From NCBI GenBank assembly GCA_050942695.1, contig JBMNNU010000001.1, positions 1 to 44,022 on the forward strand: a stretch of DNA of 44,022 nt. Reading direction: 5' to 3'. The position numbers were made by a program, and so were the translations under genes. Shown here one piece after another: positions 40,700 through 44,022 of this stretch. Below the pieces are notes generated by a model. That model was not told where the DNA came from. It made no database searches and was given only the letters and a program-made list of their open reading frames with translations. The first letter of the stretch is position 1; every line of letters starts with the position of its first letter. Source of the DNA: JBMNNU01 sp050942695 (GTDB lineage Bacteria; Chloroflexota; UBA6077).

Positions 40700-41389
40700 C
40701 TACTCCTTAACCCTGATGCTGACACGAACGGAGGTGCCAGGGTAGAGAGAATACCCGCTGTAGTCCACGGATATCTTCACGGGAACTACCTGTGTTACTT
40801 TAGTGAAATTGCCCGTGGAGTTCTGAGCGGGGAGAAAGGAGAAGAGGGCTGCCGTCGCGGGGGTCACCGCCTCCACCTTTCCCTGGAGCGTTTTGCCCAG
40901 CATATCCACGTGAACGTCTACCGGCTGGCCTTGCTTCACTCGCCCCACTTTGGTCTCCTCCACGTTGGCCACAACCCACAACGCCCCTGGGTCCACAAGG
41001 GTTACCACTGCCTGGCCGGCCGCCAGCGTATCCCCTACGCTGGCAGGTTTGGCCACAACCAATCCGGTAATGGGGGCTGTGGCTTCAGATGTGAGGTTGG
41101 CGGCCTCGTAGTACCTGGCCAGGGAGGCGTTGCTTCCGGCTACCGCGGACACCACGGGCACGGCAACCCTGGCCAGCACATCCCCTTCATTTACCTCTTG
41201 CCCGATTTCCGCGTTAATCGCGAGCACCCGACCTCCAGTTGGGCTCCCCACCTGCACTAGTGATCCCGATACGTAGGCATTTTCCGTTTGCACGTAGTGT
41301 TCGTTTTCGTACCAGTAACGATAGATGTAAACCGCGCCCACCAGGAGAAAAAGCGCACCCACCGTAAGGATGATGGACTTATGTTTCAC
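40700..41389 (-). CDS. Short EmrA/HlyD-like adaptor protein
   Basis: The 229-residue protein has an N-terminal membrane helix ('SIILTVGALFLLVGAVYIYR') and the HlyD lipoyl and barrel domains ('VQTENAYVSGSLVQVGSPTG', 'ATAPITGLVVAKPASVGDTL', 'VDVHVDMLGKTLQGKVEAVT'). The coiled-coil hairpin is almost missing, the opposite of the two giant adaptors in this window. This fits pumps of one-membrane cells that need no bridge to an outer channel. The GTG start overlaps the PadR stop in GTGA, so translation is coupled. It works with the EmrB-like exporter directly downstream. Confidence 0.88.
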   Translation of the reverse strand: MKHKSIILTVGALFLLVGAVYIYRYWYENEHYVQTENAYVSGSLVQVGSPTGGRVLAINAEIGQEVNEGDVLARVAVPVVSAVAGSNASLARYYEAANLTSEATAPITGLVVAKPASVGDTLAAGQAVVTLVDPGALWVVANVEETKVGRVKQGQPVDVHVDMLGKTLQGKVEAVTPATAALFSFLPAQNSTGNFTKVTQVVPVKISVDYSGYSLYPGTSVRVSIRVKE

Positions 41390-41778
41390 CCTCGCCCCTC
41401 CCCAAACAGGTACTCGATGTGGATTTGCAGCATCCGGAGCGTGTGCCGGAGTTGAGGCTCCAACTGCTCCCGCAGTCGCACCCTCTCCTCCTCCCCATCC
41501 TCAGTGAGTTTGTAGACCCGTTGCGGCTTGCTCGAAGTGTCCCATCGGCTCTCAACCAACCCCTCCCGCTCCAGACGGCGGAGGAGAGGGTAGATAGTGC
41601 CGGGAGATGGCTTCCACTTGCAGCTCTCGTGTAGCGTCTCGGCCATCTCGGCGCCTGTGCCCGGCTGTCTGTGGAGCTGCTCCAGGATGTAGAGCCGCAA
41701 GTATCCGCGCAGCAGAACGTTGCTTGCGCGATTGTGCTCTTCGAACAGGTCGACGGTTTTGCGGGGTTCTCCGGTCAT
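41386..41778 (-). CDS. PadR-family transcriptional regulator
   Basis: The 130-residue protein has the PadR winged helix ('LRLYILEQLHRQPGTGAEMA', 'WKPSPGTIYPLLRRLEREGL', 'QRVYKLTEDGEEERVRLREQ') and a C-terminal dimer helix. PadR proteins usually repress efflux genes and release DNA on drug binding. The ATG at 41778 is chosen because GGGAG lies 6 nt upstream; a longer reading to 41826 would run through the promoter and operator. It is the first gene of the EmrAB-like operon, next to a promoter with a 32-bp palindrome, so autoregulation is likely. Confidence 0.9.
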   Translation of the reverse strand: MTGEPRKTVDLFEEHNRASNVLLRGYLRLYILEQLHRQPGTGAEMAETLHESCKWKPSPGTIYPLLRRLEREGLVESRWDTSSKPQRVYKLTEDGEEERVRLREQLEPQLRHTLRMLQIHIEYLFGEGRG

Positions 41779-41810
41779 GTATCGCTCCCGATATATATCG
41801 CTTGCGATAC
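41779..41810 (-). promoter_or_regulatory. Candidate PadR operator
   Basis: The 32-bp palindrome has outer arms GTATCGC (41779-41785) and GCGATAC (41804-41810) around a central GATATATATC. It directly abuts the PadR start codon and overlaps the -10 box, so binding would block transcription. TATCGC-TT-GCGATA also forms an inner inverted repeat. Confidence 0.65.
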
Positions 41811-41837
41811 AATACTCATGTTCCACATCGATGTCAA
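41809..41837 (-). promoter_or_regulatory. Promoter of the padR-emrAB-like operon
   Basis: On the minus strand TTGACA (41832-41837), 17 nt, TATTGT (41809-41814). The -35 overlaps the stop codon of the upstream ATPase gene, so the operon can be read on its own or by read-through. Confidence 0.65.
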
Positions 41838-42811
41838 TCCCGTTTGGGTGATGAGCTCAAGCTCATGAACGCGTCCTCCATAGTTGGGGCGATCGGCCGG
41901 AGCGAGAGCAGCTCTATCCCCTCCCTCTCCAGCACCTCCCTGGTCGCCCGCTCGGCCGCTGGAGCGTCCGAGGTGACCAGGTGCAGCGTGTCGCCGAAAA
42001 CTCGCACGTCTTCCAGCAGCGGCACCGATTGGAGCGCCGCCTTGGCTGCCCGCCTCGGCTCGGCCCGCAGCTCCAGCACATCCTTACCCATCTGCTCCTT
42101 CAGCCGCTGGGGTGTATCGCTCACCACCACTTTTCCCTCAGCCATGAAGCCCACGCTGTTGCACCGCTCGGCCTCGTCCATGTAGGGGGTGCTGACCAGG
42201 ATCGTTACCCCCTGGCCCAGCAGGCTGTACAGTATCCGCCAGAACTCCCGCCGGGATACCGGGTCCACCCCCGTCGTCGGCTCGTCCAGCAGCAGCAGCT
42301 CGGGATCGTGGATCAGGGTGCAGGCCAGGGCCAGCTTCTGCTTCATCCCCCCAGAGAGGAACTCTGCCAGCCTGTCGACGAACGGCTCCAATCGACTGAA
42401 GGCCAGCAGCCTCCGCGAGCGCTCCTCTCTCGCCTGCCGGGGTACCCGGAAGAGGTCGGCGTAGAAAAGCAGGTTCTCCATCACCGTAAGGTCCCCATAG
42501 AGGGAGAAGCGCTGGGACATGTAGCCGATCTTCTCCCGGACCTTCTCCACCTCCGCCACGGCGTCGTAGCCCAACACCCGGACTCGGCCCCCGTCGGGCG
42601 ACAGCACCCCGCACAGCATCCGCAGGGTGGTGGTCTTACCAGCTCCGTCCGGCCCCACCAGGCCGTAGATCTCGCCCCTCTTCACCCGCAGGTCGAGCCC
42701 GCGAACGGCGCGCACCTCGCCGAAGCTCTTGGCGAGCCCAACCGCCTCCACTGCCGGGGTGGTGGGGTCCGTCCTCGTACCCCTAGCAGGATTTATGGTG
42801 TCCCCGGACAT
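41834..42811 (-). CDS. DrrA-type ABC transporter ATPase (second of two)
   Basis: The 325-residue ATPase shows Walker A GPDGAGKT ('YGLVGPDGAGKTTTLRMLCG'), 'GYMSQRFSLYGDLTVMENLL', signature LSGGMKQK, Walker B 'LLLLDEPTTGVD', and 'LVSTPYMDEAERC', where Pro stands in place of the switch His (STPYMDEA instead of T-H-Y-M-D-E-A). The same Pro is common in the first half of YbhF-like proteins. The C-terminal extension ends 'PTMEDAFMSL'. The ATG at 42811 follows GAGGGAG; a GTG at 42817 is possible. It is 15 nt after the ABC-2 permease and is its likely partner. Confidence 0.88.
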   Translation of the reverse strand: MSGDTINPARGTRTDPTTPAVEAVGLAKSFGEVRAVRGLDLRVKRGEIYGLVGPDGAGKTTTLRMLCGVLSPDGGRVRVLGYDAVAEVEKVREKIGYMSQRFSLYGDLTVMENLLFYADLFRVPRQAREERSRRLLAFSRLEPFVDRLAEFLSGGMKQKLALACTLIHDPELLLLDEPTTGVDPVSRREFWRILYSLLGQGVTILVSTPYMDEAERCNSVGFMAEGKVVVSDTPQRLKEQMGKDVLELRAEPRRAAKAALQSVPLLEDVRVFGDTLHLVTSDAPAAERATREVLEREGIELLSLRPIAPTMEDAFMSLSSSPKRD

Positions 42812-42826
42812 ACTCACTCCCTCTTG

Positions 42827-43957
42827 TCACTCGAGCTTCTTCTGGAAGCGCTTGGCGCTCAGCCCGAAGATGATGGTCGCAAAAACCGTCAACAACAGCA
42901 CCTCGAACCAGAGGTACTCCATACCGATGCCCTTGAGGGCTATGCCCCTCAATATCTTCAGAAAGTAGGTCAAGGGGATCAGATACCCCATGTAGTCCAG
43001 GATTGCCGGCATCGACTCCCTGGGAAACATGAACCCCGACAGCAGTATTGAAGGCAGGATCACCAGCACGGACATCTGGAGCGCCTCGGTCTGAGTCTTA
43101 GACACCGTGGAGATCAGCAGGCCGATCCCCAACGACCCCACCAGAAACACCACGGAGAGGACCAGCAGGAGGAGCAAACTCCCGGCGATCTCCACCTTGA
43201 ACCAGAGGGTGCCCACTGCGAGAGCCACGGAAACCTGGGCGAAGGCAATCAATACGTAGGGTGCAATCTTGCCAACCATTAGCTCCCAAGGCTTAATCGG
43301 GGTGACGATCAACTGCTCCAGGGTGCCCTTCTCACGCTCCCTGACGATGGCGAAGGCCGTGAGGATGACGGCCTGCATCTGCAGGATCAGGCCGATCAGC
43401 CCGGGGATCATGAAGTTCACGCTCTGCATGCTGGGGTTGTACAGGATGTTGGGCCGGATCTCGATGGGCATCTCGACGGATCTGCTGATGCCAGTCCGGG
43501 CTAAGCTGGCCTGTACCTCCGAGGCCGCCCGGGACTGCGCTATGCTGGTCGCGGTGAATAGCGCAGTGCTTGCCACGTTGGGATCGGAGCCGTCGATGAT
43601 CGCCTGGACGTAGGCCGGCTTTCCTGAGTCCAGGTTGCGGGAGAAGTCGGGCGGAATGATGAAAGCCACTTTGGCATCCCCACGGTCGATGGCATCCCGG
43701 GCCTCGTCGTGGCTGGAGACGTTTCCAACCACCGTGAAATACTCCGTGTTCGTGAAGGCGCGAAGAAAATCCCGGCTCCGCCCGTCCATCGCCTGGTTGA
43801 ACACCACCGTGGCGATATGGTCCACGTTCGTGGTGACGGCGTAGCCGAACAGCAGCAGTTGCAGGGCCGGCACCACCAGGATGATGGCCAGGCTGCGTGG
43901 GTCTCGCTTTACCTGGATGAACTCTTTTCGGATTATCGAGAGGATACGAGTGTTCAT
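42827..43957 (-). CDS. ABC-2 type permease (YbhS/YbhR-like)
   Basis: The 376-residue permease has an N-terminal helix after 'ILSIIRKEFIQVKRDPRSLA', a large extracytoplasmic loop (about residues 45-170; 'AFTNTEYFTVVGNVSSHDEA'), then five to six helices in the C-half ('FMIPGLIGLILQMQAVILTA', 'LIVTPIKPWELMVGKIAPYV', 'SVVFLVGSLGIGLLISTVSK', 'ESMPAILDYMGYLIPLTYFL'). 'REREKGTLEQLIVTPIKPWE' is the family signature. GAGGT lies 5 nt before the ATG. It is followed by its ATPase. A second permease, expected for a heterodimer, may lie just beyond the right edge. A heptamer array stands immediately upstream. Confidence 0.9.
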   Translation of the reverse strand: MNTRILSIIRKEFIQVKRDPRSLAIILVVPALQLLLFGYAVTTNVDHIATVVFNQAMDGRSRDFLRAFTNTEYFTVVGNVSSHDEARDAIDRGDAKVAFIIPPDFSRNLDSGKPAYVQAIIDGSDPNVASTALFTATSIAQSRAASEVQASLARTGISRSVEMPIEIRPNILYNPSMQSVNFMIPGLIGLILQMQAVILTAFAIVREREKGTLEQLIVTPIKPWELMVGKIAPYVLIAFAQVSVALAVGTLWFKVEIAGSLLLLLVLSVVFLVGSLGIGLLISTVSKTQTEALQMSVLVILPSILLSGFMFPRESMPAILDYMGYLIPLTYFLKILRGIALKGIGMEYLWFEVLLLTVFATIIFGLSAKRFQKKLE

Positions 43958-43968
43958 ACGTTACCTCA

Positions 43969-44022
43969 GGTTCTGAGTGCTGGGTTCTGAGTTCTGGGAA
44001 TTCTTTTCTCAGAACTCAGAAC
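43969..44022. repeat. Heptamer array and inverted repeat upstream of the ABC-2 permease
   Basis: TTCTGAG, TGCTGGG, TTCTGAG, TTCTGGG (from 43971) are followed on the other strand by CTCAGAA, CTCAGAA at the window end. GTTCTGAGTTCT on the left can pair with AGAACTCAGAAC on the right. The units are the same type as the ACCCAGA/CAGCACT heptamers in the RND insert. The element is cut by the window edge. Confidence 0.7.

Noticed and set aside
41981..43051. 356-codon open frame antisense to the ATPase and ABC-2 permease genes
   Set aside because: Gln/His/Leu-rich shadow that crosses two genes with clear motifs.

Overview
The window looks like chromosomal DNA of a Chloroflexota-type bacterium, probably from an environmental genome. 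This is inferred from the moderately high GC, lipoproteins with long Ala/Pro/Lys/Thr linkers after the lipobox, secreted beta-propeller proteins with Thr/Pro linkers, and the dnaN-recF-tatA-bifunctional nuclease set. Sigma70-like promoters with a 17-nt spacer and GGAGG-type ribosome binding sites are clear at several places. No tRNA, rRNA, CRISPR array, transposase or prophage gene was seen.

Layout. 1-2041 (minus): 5' part of a large secreted protein, cut by the window edge. 2237-6115 (plus): housekeeping block dnaN-recF, a Tat component, and a bifunctional-nuclease-domain protein. 6335-16960 (plus): a catabolic block with a beta-propeller glycosidase-like protein, two Gfo/Idh/MocA dehydrogenases, a sugar isomerase-like TIM barrel, a NitT/TauT-type ABC importer with two tandem binding lipoproteins, and a thiamine-diphosphate enzyme. 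A strong hairpin terminator separates it from a convergent MoaD-like carrier and aldehyde:ferredoxin oxidoreductase pair (17103-19245). 19428-23155 (minus) is a GntR-led operon: regulator, PPi-type phosphofructokinase, NagB-like protein and amidohydrolase. Then come HU, an unknown protein and an atypical crotonase.

25613-44022 is a dense export region: an RND pump with its adaptor, a MacB-like ABC exporter, an MFS exporter, a very long coiled-coil adaptor, two DrrA-type ATPases, an EmrAB-like pair under a PadR regulator, and an ABC-2 permease. A decayed LuxR/MalT fragment lies among them.

Two observations stand out. First, a 72-bp element (66/72 identical by eye) sits in the same reading frame inside two unrelated genes, recF and the RND pump. 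In both it is joined to arrays of 7-bp repeats, and similar 7-bp-period arrays occur in intergenic regions. This resembles a protein-coding palindromic repeat family. Second, an identical 16-bp near-palindrome lies just downstream of matched TTGACA-N17-TAGAAT promoters in front of both the GntR operon and the dehydrogenase/transporter part of the catabolic block. This suggests one small regulon that joins the two loci.
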